Source of the DNA: Casimicrobium huifangae
GTDB taxonomy: Bacteria; Pseudomonadota; Gammaproteobacteria; Burkholderiales; Casimicrobiaceae
Assembly: GCF_009746125.1 (NCBI RefSeq)
Contig: NZ_CP041352.1
Location: forward strand, 1,329,847-1,393,846
DNA length: 64,000 nucleotides
Direction of reading: 5' to 3'
Part shown: in pieces, positions 36,638 to 45,659 of the stretch
Layout: each line of letters starts with the position of its first letter
How positions within the stretch are numbered: position 1 is the stretch's first letter
Program-made: the position numbers and the translations under genes
The notes under the pieces: generated by a model
Told to the model about the DNA's origin: nothing
What the model saw: the letters and a program-made list of their open reading frames with translations, nothing else
Database searches by the model: none

Positions 36638-37492
36638 ATGAAACTGAGAACATTTCTCGCTACGCTCGCGCTGGTCGTCGCTCCGACCGTGGCGCTGGCC
36701 TCGGGTGGCCCCGAGATCAAGTACGTAGGTGTCACTGCCGAACGTACCGACATCGCCTCGTTGCAGCGCGGTGCCCGGCTGTTCGTCAACTACTGTGTCA
36801 ACTGCCACAGCGCGCAATACATGCGCTACAACCGCCTGAAAGACCTCAATCTCACCGAGGATCAGATCAAGCAAAACCTGATGTTCACCACCGACAAGAT
36901 TGGTGACACCATGAAAGCCGCGATCAAGCCGAACGACGCCAAAGAGTGGTTTGGCGCGGTGCCGCCGGACCTGTCGGTGATGGCGCGCAGCTACACGACA
37001 GAAAAACTCGCCGGCTATCTGCGCAGCTTCTACGCCGACGACAATCGCGAAACGGGCTGGAACAATCTGGTGTCACCCAACATCGGCATGCCGCATGTGC
37101 TGAACGAGCTGTCCGGCCCGCAGAAGCTGGTTGAGACGGTGTTCACCGCCGACGGCAAGGAGATCAAGACTGATCACGACGCCGAAGCCCGCGCCAAAGC
37201 CGCGTTTGTCGCTGCCAACACGATGGCTGCCTTCGAGCATCATTCCGAGAAGAAGGATGGCAAGACGGTCAATCACTACGTGGTGAAGACCATCGCCAGC
37301 GCCGGTCCGGGCGCGATGACCGCGCAGCAATACGACGCTGCGGTGGCTGATCTGGTCAACTTCATGGATTACGTTGCCGAGCCGCACAAGGCAAAGCGCA
37401 TTCAGATCGGCATCATTGCCCTGTTCCTGCTTGGCTTCCTGCTTGCCGCTGCCTACGCGCTCAAGAAGGAATACTGGAGCGATGTGCACTAG
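36638..37492 (+). CDS. petC: Cytochrome c1 of the bc1 complex
   Basis: A 284-residue heme protein that passes electrons from the Rieske centre to soluble cytochrome c. It has an N-terminal signal peptide (FLATLALVVAPTVALA), the heme motif CVNCHSAQYMRYNRL near residue 52, and a PPDLSVMARSY segment. A C-terminal membrane anchor (IQIGIIALFLLGFLLAAAYALKK) completes it. It ends the petABC operon, followed by a hairpin at 37552-37574. Confidence 0.97.
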   Translation: MKLRTFLATLALVVAPTVALASGGPEIKYVGVTAERTDIASLQRGARLFVNYCVNCHSAQYMRYNRLKDLNLTEDQIKQNLMFTTDKIGDTMKAAIKPNDAKEWFGAVPPDLSVMARSYTTEKLAGYLRSFYADDNRETGWNNLVSPNIGMPHVLNELSGPQKLVETVFTADGKEIKTDHDAEARAKAAFVAANTMAAFEHHSEKKDGKTVNHYVVKTIASAGPGAMTAQQYDAAVADLVNFMDYVAEPHKAKRIQIGIIALFLLGFLLAAAYALKKEYWSDVH

Positions 37493-37551
37493 GCACATTT
37501 GATCCGCACCGGGCGTTGCGCGCACACTGCGTTGTCGCCCGTGTCACCCGC

Positions 37552-37574
37552 AAGGCAGGCCACAAGCCTGCCTT
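37552..37574 (+). terminator. Probable terminator of petABC
   Basis: A perfect 9-bp stem AAGGCAGGC/GCCTGCCTT with a 5-base loop, 60 bp after petC. The following ATGTCTTTC is only moderately T-rich, so termination may be partial and allow readthrough into sspA. Confidence 0.6.
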
Positions 37575-37663
37575 ATGTCTTTCATAGAACCTGATTTTTC
37601 CGCGGTGCGAAACGTTGACAAGCGTTGCAAGCGTGGCACAGCAAGCAAAGGAAACTCTGCCCC

Positions 37664-38263
37664 ATGATGACCCTGTACTCCGGCACGACCGACCCCTTCA
37701 GCCACCAGTGCCGCATTGTCCTGCACGAAAAGGGCATGGACTTCCAGATCATTGACGTCGACCTCGACCACAAGCCCGAGGATCTGGCAGTGATGAATCC
37801 GTACAACACGGTGCCGGTACTGGTCGAGCGCGACCTGATCCTGCATGAGTCGAACATCATCAACGAATACATCGACGAGCGTTTTCCGCATCCGCAGCTG
37901 ATGCCCGCCGATCCGGCGACGCGCGGCCGCGCACGCCTGTTCCTGCACCGCTTTCACCGCGAAATCTTCGTGCATGTCGAAGAGCTCGAAAAGAAAGCGC
38001 CGAAAAACGCTGACAAGGCACGCGCCTCGATCCGTGATCGCCTGACCGAGATTTCGGTGGTGTTCAACAAGCAGAAGCACATGCTGGGTGACGACTACTC
38101 GATGCTTGACGTTGCGCTGGCGCCGCTCTTGTGGCGCCTCTCGCACTACGAGATCGAACTGCCGAAGACGGCCGCGCCGGTGCTCAAGTACGCCGAGCGC
38201 CTGTTCAGCCGTCAGGGCTTTATCGACGCGCTGACGCCGGCCGAACGCGGCATGCGTCGTTAA
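37664..38263 (+). CDS. sspA: Stringent starvation protein A
   Basis: A glutathione-transferase-fold protein that binds RNA polymerase and alters stress-related transcription. The 199-residue product has a thioredoxin-like N-terminal part with LYSGTTDPFSHQCRIVLHEKG and NPYNTVPVLVERDLILHES. NIINEYIDERFPHPQLMP, a typical SspA signature, follows. An AAAGGA site precedes the ATG at 37664. The petABC-sspA-sspB order is common in betaproteobacteria. Confidence 0.93.
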   Translation: MMTLYSGTTDPFSHQCRIVLHEKGMDFQIIDVDLDHKPEDLAVMNPYNTVPVLVERDLILHESNIINEYIDERFPHPQLMPADPATRGRARLFLHRFHREIFVHVEELEKKAPKNADKARASIRDRLTEISVVFNKQKHMLGDDYSMLDVALAPLLWRLSHYEIELPKTAAPVLKYAERLFSRQGFIDALTPAERGMRR

Positions 38264-38294
38264 GCGCGGCGCACTCGCACAACGCGTCACGTCC

Positions 38295-38750
38295 ATGAGC
38301 GAACAATCCGCCAAGCCTTACCTGGTCCGTGCACTGTACGAATGGTGCGTGGAGCAGGGCTACACGCCGTATCTTGCCGTTCGCGTGAACAGCAAGACGC
38401 GGGTGCCGGCGGCGTTCGTGAAGAACGGCGAAATCGTGCTCAATGTCGGCCCGTTGGCGACCCATCAGTTGAAGATGGACAACGACTGGGTGCTGTTCAA
38501 TGCACGTTTCAATGGCGCCTCGCAAGAGGTTGCAGTTCCGTTCGCTGCGGTGATCGGCATCTTTGCTAAGGAAACCGGCTACGGCATGGGCTTCCAGCCA
38601 ACACTCGACGCAGCAGGTACTGAGTCGACGGAGGCAGCGACCGAAGCCACGACGGACGACAACGGCAGCGCACCAGCCGGGAGCCCCTCCGCGGCTACGA
38701 CGCCAGCGTCCGGCAAAGGCAAAGTCAGTCACCTCAAAGTCGTCAAGTAA
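38295..38750 (+). CDS. sspB: ClpXP protease specificity-enhancing factor SspB
   Basis: An adaptor that binds ssrA-tagged proteins and tethers them to ClpX. The 151-residue protein has the SspB core KPYLVRALYEWCVEQGYTPYL, FVKNGEIVLNVGPLATHQL and FNARFNGASQEVAVPFAAV. A disordered acidic/alanine linker follows, and the ClpX-binding basic tail ends SHLKVVK. It follows sspA by 31 bp. Confidence 0.94.
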   Translation: MSEQSAKPYLVRALYEWCVEQGYTPYLAVRVNSKTRVPAAFVKNGEIVLNVGPLATHQLKMDNDWVLFNARFNGASQEVAVPFAAVIGIFAKETGYGMGFQPTLDAAGTESTEAATEATTDDNGSAPAGSPSAATTPASGKGKVSHLKVVK

Positions 38751-38774
38751 AATTAAGCAAGCAGTTTTCTGCAC

Positions 38775-38849
38775 GCCGATTTAGCTCAGTGGTAGAGCAA
38801 CCGCCTTGTAAGCGGTAGGTCGTCAGTTCAATCCCGACAATCGGCACCA
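38775..38849 (+). tRNA. tRNA-Thr (anticodon TGT)
   Basis: The cloverleaf is complete: acceptor GCCGATT/AATCGGC, D arm GCTC...GAGC, and anticodon stem ACCGC/GCGGT with loop CTTGTAA. Discriminator A and an encoded CCA follow. The T stem reads GTCAG against CCGAC, leaving one A-C mismatch, which is unusual. It lies 24 bp after sspB. Confidence 0.95.
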
Positions 38850-39020
38850 TTCCCCTCGTTCGCTGCGCGCCATGCATGGCTGTCGGTGCGAACGGTTGTT
38901 ACAGGCCAGCGCACGGCCTTTGATGTGCGCGACTGGAGCAGCCGTTTTTTTGACAGGCGTGCTCGTCCGCGTCAGAGGCCCAATCCCATTCCGTGCGGGC
39001 CTCGCTTTAGTTCAAACGAA

Positions 39021-40796
<1,776 letters not shown>

Positions 40797-40855
40797 CGCC
40801 AGCAAGTTAACGGATTCTGCGTGATCAGCTTCCGGCTGAAAGTACAGTTTGATCA

Positions 40856-40943
40856 GGGCTTGAAGGCCGTTTTGATGGAAGTTGATTTCCCATCATTTCG
40901 GCCGTTTAGCCCTTTTGCAATGGGCTTTTCAGCCAAAAGCTGA
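40856..40943. repeat. Dispersed intergenic repeat, copy 4 (clearest copy)
   Basis: GGGCTTGAAGGCC, then GTTGATTT, TTTCGGCCGTTTAGCCC, TTTTGCAATGGGC and TTTTCAGCCAAAAGCTGATG. The outer sequence (ATCAGCTTCCGGCTGAAAG at 40824-40842) is an inverted counterpart of the right end, so this copy has terminal inverted repeats. It lies between rhlE and the convergent VOC gene. Confidence 0.7.
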
Positions 40944-40963
40944 TGGTGAAGCTCAGGCATTGA

Positions 40964-41347
40964 CTATGGTGTCTCTGCCCGTACCTGAAACACATTGCCT
41001 TCGGGATCAACACCGTCGCAAATACGCTCTGAACCCAGTTGCCATTCGCGATCTGGTGGGTTCAGCTCGCCGCCCAGCCGCGCTGCAGTCGCTCGCGCGA
41101 TGGCGATGTCGGCTACCGGAAACACCAGCTTGATGGCGGCTTCCTCGCGGCGTTCGGGCGGAGAGCTGGTCTCGAAGGTGGCGGCGATGTGCGGCGGGAT
41201 GCCGTGTACCACCAGCTCGAAGGCGCCGGTGCCAAGCCGCGCCCAGGTCGGCCCCGCTTCGGTGACCGACAGACCAGCCACGGCTTCATAGAACGCACGC
41301 ATGCGGGCCACGTCCTTGACAAACAGGACGGCGCCGAACTTGTTCAT
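40964..41347 (-). CDS. Glyoxalase/bleomycin-resistance (VOC) superfamily protein
   Basis: A 127-residue vicinal-oxygen-chelate protein made of two beta-alpha-beta-beta-beta modules. It opens with FGAVLFVKDVARMRAFYEAVAGL, the standard VOC start. ARLGTGAFELVVHGIP and a second module ending DPEGNVFQVRAE (metal-ligand position) follow. Substrate unknown. It is convergent with rhlE and followed on the same strand, upstream, by the isochorismatase-like gene 67 bp away. Confidence 0.8.
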   Translation of the reverse strand: MNKFGAVLFVKDVARMRAFYEAVAGLSVTEAGPTWARLGTGAFELVVHGIPPHIAATFETSSPPERREEAAIKLVFPVADIAIARATAARLGGELNPPDREWQLGSERICDGVDPEGNVFQVRAETP

Positions 41348-41414
41348 GACTTCCTCCCTGTCTCGCGTTGTGGGCTGTGGTGGCGACGCGGTGCGTCACG
41401 TCCGATTGCCCTGA

Positions 41415-42095
41415 TCAATCCGGCCTCGGCAACAAGTCCATCACGCGTTGCCGTGTCGACACCGACCCGCACATCTGCGCGACGTACTGCAATGCCATAC
41501 GATGCTCGGGTTCGCTGTAGTCACCCAGCGCGTCGGCGACCATCGTCATCTGGACGTTGCGCATGTAGCCGTCAATGCAGCTCACCATCACGCCATGATG
41601 CGCGAATACACCGCAGACGATGACCTGATCGCGGTTCATCTTGTGCAGCGTCGGTTCCAGTTCAGTGTCAAAGAACGCGCTGTGGCGGGGTTTGTGAATC
41701 ACATATTCGTCCGCCCGGGGCGCCAGCGCATCAATGATTTCGCAATCACGATCAGTCACATGAGCCGCGTTGAGCCCGTCGCCCCAGACGGTGAGCCCAA
41801 GGCCGCGCTCGAAGCGTGACTTCGCACGCTCACCACGGCAGAAAAACACGGGCAGCCGGGCGTTGCGGAACGCGCTCAGCAGGGACGAAACATTCGCCAC
41901 CAGCGGGGCAGGATCGGTGAACAGATCCACCCAGTAGTTCTGCATGTCATGCACCAGCAGTACCACGCGGTCGGCGCTCAGTGGCCAGCTGATCTTGTTG
42001 TACGCGACGCACTCTTCACCGGGTAGCGGGTAGGGCGCGATCGGGTTGCGAGCCAGCGTGCGCTGGGACTGGATGGTGGTGTTGTGTGTCGTCAT
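41415..42095 (-). CDS. Isochorismatase-family hydrolase
   Basis: A 226-residue member of the isochorismatase superfamily, closest in pattern to the EntB/PhzD enzymes that release pyruvate from vinyl-ether substrates. The aspartate is in VLLVHDMQNYW. The lysine is in EYVIHKPRHSAFFDTEL. The third site reads VCGVFAHHGVMVSC, with Ala instead of the nucleophilic Cys of amidase-type relatives, which is the isochorismatase form. There is no aryl-carrier domain. No siderophore or phenazine genes are nearby, so its substrate is open. It is divergent from the SDR gene. Confidence 0.82.
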   Translation of the reverse strand: MTTHNTTIQSQRTLARNPIAPYPLPGEECVAYNKISWPLSADRVVLLVHDMQNYWVDLFTDPAPLVANVSSLLSAFRNARLPVFFCRGERAKSRFERGLGLTVWGDGLNAAHVTDRDCEIIDALAPRADEYVIHKPRHSAFFDTELEPTLHKMNRDQVIVCGVFAHHGVMVSCIDGYMRNVQMTMVADALGDYSEPEHRMALQYVAQMCGSVSTRQRVMDLLPRPD

Positions 42096-42153
42096 GCGGA
42101 CTCCGGGGCGAACATGCACAATACCCGAATCTTTATCTGCGGGCACCCCTCTC

Positions 42154-43005
42154 ATGAACAGCACCAGCGTGTCGTCCCTCTCCGGCCGGGTTGCCCTGAT
42201 TACCGGCGCCAACACCGGCATTGGTCTGGTGACGGCGCGAGAACTGGCGCGACAAGGGGCACATGTGTTCATTGCATGCCGGTCGCAGGAGAAGGGGCGC
42301 GCCGCCGTCGATGACATTCGCGGTGTTGTCGCGGGAGCGCAGGTTGAGTTGTTGCCGGTCGATCTTGGTGATTTTGACTCCGTACGCCGCTGCGCCGCCG
42401 CCTTTCTCGCGCGCAACCTGCCGCTGCATCTGCTGATCAACAATGCCGGCCTTGCCGGCGCGCGTGGCCTCACCACGTCGGGCTTCGAGCTCGCGTTCGG
42501 CACCAATCACATGGGGCACTTTCTGCTCACCGACCTGCTGCTGGAGCGCATCAGAGCCTCGGCGCCAGCGCGCATCATCACCGTGTCCAGCCGCGCTCAC
42601 ACACGAGTGCCCGGCATCGATTTCAACCTGCTTCGGCAACCGACCGCAACTACCAGCGGCATCCGCGAATACGGCGTGTCGAAGCTCGCCAATCTGCTGT
42701 TCAGCGCGGAGCTGGGCCGCCGTCTCGCGGGCAGCGGCGTCACTACCTATGCGCTGCACCCGGGCGTCGTCGCGACTGACGTCTGGCGCGAGTTGCCGTG
42801 GCCGCTGCGCTCGCTCATCAAGCTGTGGATGATCGACGCCGAAGCGGGCGCGCAGACGACGCTGCACTGCGCGGCGTCCGCCGGGGCAGCGGGTGAGACT
42901 GGGTTGTACTACGACAAGTGTCGCGTCAGGACGCCTAGCAGCGCCGGGCAGGATGTGGCGCTGGCGGCGGAACTTTGGCGGCGCAGCGATGACTGGATTG
43001 GTTGA
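42154..43005 (+). CDS. Short-chain dehydrogenase/reductase, retinol-dehydrogenase-like
   Basis: A 283-residue NAD(P)-dependent oxidoreductase. Classical SDR motifs are present: VALITGANTGIGLVTA (cofactor loop), LLINNAGLAGA, a catalytic serine in ITVSSRAH and the Y-x-x-x-K in YGVSKLANLLFS. The LHPGVVATDVWRELPW segment resembles the WW-domain oxidoreductase/retinol dehydrogenase subgroup. Substrate unknown. The start at ATG 42154 is 58 bp from the divergent isochorismatase gene. Confidence 0.87.
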   Translation: MNSTSVSSLSGRVALITGANTGIGLVTARELARQGAHVFIACRSQEKGRAAVDDIRGVVAGAQVELLPVDLGDFDSVRRCAAAFLARNLPLHLLINNAGLAGARGLTTSGFELAFGTNHMGHFLLTDLLLERIRASAPARIITVSSRAHTRVPGIDFNLLRQPTATTSGIREYGVSKLANLLFSAELGRRLAGSGVTTYALHPGVVATDVWRELPWPLRSLIKLWMIDAEAGAQTTLHCAASAGAAGETGLYYDKCRVRTPSSAGQDVALAAELWRRSDDWIG

Positions 43006-43147
43006 GGCTTGCGCGTCAGCTACTGCGACAGGGCGGGACATCCTTATGGATAAATGCGGCGCTTTGCGATAACCTGAAATCGACGCCGCGATTCGCTTCG
43101 AATCAGCTGATCGCGGCGGCAGTCAAGCCATTCTCAGGGGGACTTTC

Positions 43148-44980
43148 ATGGTTTGCATACCAGCCACAAAACGCGTTCGGAGCGCGATTGCGTTTGCAGC
43201 ACGCTGCTTTACTGGCGCGATCACGGTGGCATTCGCCAGCGCAATCGTCAGCGCCCAGACATTCACCATCACCTTCGATGCCGGTGACCCGATCGGCGGT
43301 CTGCCGGTGGGTACCGTGCTGGGCAACCAGTACACCGCGTCGACCGGTGCGACATTTTCGGCCAATGCCTTCAGTGGCGCCGGCGGTCCAGTCGGGAACT
43401 GGGCCACCAATACCGATATGACCGTTGTCAGCAGCGCCGGCACAGACGTCGGAGGACTCGGCATACCGCCGCTGGTCAGCGGCAACCTGCTGCGTTCATT
43501 CAACGGCTGGCTGGGCGAGAATGGCGATGCCAGCATTCGCATGACGCTGTCGCCGCCAGCGCAAAGCTGCAGCGTGACCTTTGGCGGGATAGCGACCCCA
43601 TCGTCCACCCGCCTGCAAGCATTCGACGCCGGCAATACCCTGATTTCTTCAGCCGTCGCGACTGCGGGGAGCGCGGGGCAGCAGACGCTCACTGTCTCGG
43701 GTGTTGGCAATGTCATCGCCTCGGTCGCCATCCTGCCGGGCGATTTCAATGACTGGGTCGGCGTCGACAACATCACTTGCACCCGCGTGGTCGTCGGCCC
43801 GACCAAGCTGGCCATCACTGCGCAACCCACACCTTCTGTGCAGGCGCTGGCGCCATTCAACGTCAGCGTACAGACGCAGAACGCGGCGAATGCGCCAACC
43901 AATGTCACCGCTGCAACCACCGTCAGTGTGGCGATCCAGACGGGTACTGGTGCTCTCACCGGCACGACGTCCTGCAACATTGCTGTGGGCGCCAACAGTT
44001 GCACGATCACGGGCATTGCCAGTAACGCGGTACAGACCGGCCTCGTGCTGCGCGCGACTGCAGTACCCGCGTTGACCGCCGCCGATACCGCGCCCTTCGA
44101 CGTGACGGCCATCCCGCAAACGATCACCGGCTTTGCCCCGGCGTCGCCGGTCGTGTTTGGCGCGGCGCCTGCCACGCTGACGGCAACCGGTGGTGGGTCC
44201 GGCAACGCGGTTGTCTTTGCGACTACGAGTGCGCCTTCGATCTGCACGGTCGCGGGCAACCTGGTGACCTTTGTTGGTGTCGGCACCTGCAACCTGACCG
44301 CCAATCAGGCAGGGGGCGGCAACTACAGCGCAGCGCCGCAGGTCACGGCGAGCATCGTGATTGGCCTCGCTCCGCAAACAATCACTGGCTTTGCCCCGGC
44401 TTCGCCGGTCGTGTTTGGCGCGCCACCCGCAACCTTGACGGCAACGGGTGGCGGCTCTGGCAACCCGGTTGTCTTTGCGACTACGAGTGCACCATCCATC
44501 TGCACAGTCGCCGGCAGCGTGGTGACCTTCGTTGGCGTCGGTACCTGCAACCTGACGGCAAATCAGGCCGCCGGGGGCAACTTTGCGGCTGCGCCGCAGG
44601 TCACGGCGAGTATCGTCATCAACCCGGCCGCGTCGGTCATCACCGGGTTCAACCCGCCGCCGGTGGTGAACCTCGGGACTGGGCCCATCACACTCACGGC
44701 GACTGGTGCGCCGTCAGGCGTGCCGATCGTATTTGCCACGACCAGCGCATCGTCGATCTGCACTGTCAGCGGCAACCAGGTGATTCTGGTCGGCCAGGGC
44801 AACTGCATTCTCACCGCCAATCAGGCGGCGGGCGGCGGCTTCGCGGCGGCCCCGCAGGTCACGGCGACGATGTTGATCATCGCGGCTGCGGCCCAGGTGC
44901 CGGTGCTCGACCTGGGAGCACTTGCGGCGCTGATGGCCTTGCTGGTGGCTACGGGCGCCTGGCTGCGGCGTAAAGCGTAG
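43148..44980 (+). CDS. Exported repeat protein with IPTL-CTERM-type sorting tail
   Basis: A 610-residue surface or secreted protein. A signal peptide spans about residues 1-37 (AIVSAQ cleavage region). An N-terminal domain of about 180 residues rich in Gly/Thr follows (FTITFDAGDPIGGLPVGTVL), like anchor-type jelly-roll domains. Next is a linker domain, then three tandem repeats of about 85 residues beginning PQTITGFAPASPVVFG. The third repeat is diverged. The C-terminus VPVLDLGALAALMALLVATG plus WLRRKA has the motif-helix-Arg layout of IPTL-CTERM sorting signals. Copies 1 and 2 of the repeat are nearly identical in DNA as well (44114-44627). Confidence 0.78.
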   Translation: MVCIPATKRVRSAIAFAARCFTGAITVAFASAIVSAQTFTITFDAGDPIGGLPVGTVLGNQYTASTGATFSANAFSGAGGPVGNWATNTDMTVVSSAGTDVGGLGIPPLVSGNLLRSFNGWLGENGDASIRMTLSPPAQSCSVTFGGIATPSSTRLQAFDAGNTLISSAVATAGSAGQQTLTVSGVGNVIASVAILPGDFNDWVGVDNITCTRVVVGPTKLAITAQPTPSVQALAPFNVSVQTQNAANAPTNVTAATTVSVAIQTGTGALTGTTSCNIAVGANSCTITGIASNAVQTGLVLRATAVPALTAADTAPFDVTAIPQTITGFAPASPVVFGAAPATLTATGGGSGNAVVFATTSAPSICTVAGNLVTFVGVGTCNLTANQAGGGNYSAAPQVTASIVIGLAPQTITGFAPASPVVFGAPPATLTATGGGSGNPVVFATTSAPSICTVAGSVVTFVGVGTCNLTANQAAGGNFAAAPQVTASIVINPAASVITGFNPPPVVNLGTGPITLTATGAPSGVPIVFATTSASSICTVSGNQVILVGQGNCILTANQAAGGGFAAAPQVTATMLIIAAAAQVPVLDLGALAALMALLVATGAWLRRKA

Positions 44981-45015
44981 CAGGGACAGCGCGGAGCGGC
45001 GTGGCGGGTGGGCGC

Positions 45016-45483
45016 CTAGCCGCTGTGCGCGAGCAGGCGATCGAGCAGCGCGCTGAGCTGCTGCTGCTCGGCGCCACTCAAACAACCGAAGATCTCTGCG
45101 TTGCGCTGCGCGATCAGTTGCATCACACGTTGCCAGGCGGCCTTGCCCGGCGCGGTGAGGTTGAGCACCACGCCACGACTATCCGCGTCACTCGTGGTCT
45201 TGCTCACCAATCCGGCGTCCACCAGTGCCTGGGCGGCGCGACTGGCCTGGCCTTTGGTCAGGTGGGCGTGGGCGGCGAGATCATTCACTGACAGCGGCGC
45301 AAAGCTACCGATGGCAGCGAGGCATCGACCATCGCTGATTGACATGCCGGTGTGCTCGGCGTAGGCACGGTTGCTCTGCAGGTCGGTCAGCTTGTGCAGG
45401 CGATGCAGACGCCAGGTGAGTGTTCGATCCAGTGCCGGTTGCGCAGCGGCCGCGCCAGTTGATGTCGTCCGCCGCCGGGTCAT
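45016..45483 (-). CDS. MarR-family transcriptional regulator
   Basis: A 155-residue winged-helix repressor. It carries the MarR pattern with a helical dimer N-terminus, GMSISDGRCLAAIGSFAPLSVNDLAAHAHLTKGQASRAAQALVD as the helix-turn-helix (quoted in outline), and a wing with SDADSRGVVLNLT. A glutamine-rich C-terminal helix (SGAEQQQLSALLDRLL) closes the fold. It is the third gene of an operon behind an FAD monooxygenase and is probably the sensor of that enzyme's substrate, acting on the two palindromes upstream of the operon. It overlaps the DUF2783 gene by 4 bp. Confidence 0.88.
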   Translation of the reverse strand: MTRRRTTSTGAAAAQPALDRTLTWRLHRLHKLTDLQSNRAYAEHTGMSISDGRCLAAIGSFAPLSVNDLAAHAHLTKGQASRAAQALVDAGLVSKTTSDADSRGVVLNLTAPGKAAWQRVMQLIAQRNAEIFGCLSGAEQQQLSALLDRLLAHSG

Positions 45484-45659
45484 GTGTTGCTCAGGCGTTC
45501 AGCCTGTGTGATCTGTGCCAGCGCGGACGCCGCGTCGGGCTGCTCGGCCAGCAGTGATAGCGCAAGCGTCGCCAGCAACAGTGGTGAACGTGTTTCGCCG
45601 GTGCGGGCGATCGCCTCGGCGAGCGCGGTGTAGGTGGTGTCCAGTTCGGCGTGGGTCAT
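45480..45659 (-). CDS. 59-residue DUF2783-type protein
   Basis: A very short gene between the monooxygenase and MarR genes, overlapping both by ATGA junctions, so all three are translationally coupled. The product begins MTHAELDTTYTALAEAIA and continues as amphipathic helix with TRSPLLLATLALSLL. From memory it resembles the DUF2783 proteins that accompany FAD-dependent aromatic hydroxylases in Burkholderiales. Its role is unknown; a helper or subunit of the monooxygenase is a reasonable guess. Confidence 0.7.
   Translation of the reverse strand: MTHAELDTTYTALAEAIARTGETRSPLLLATLALSLLAEQPDAASALAQITQAERLSNT

Noticed and set aside
44114-44885. Tandem DNA repeats of about 257 bp as a non-coding repeat or CRISPR
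   Set aside because: They are in frame within an exported protein and encode repeated domains.
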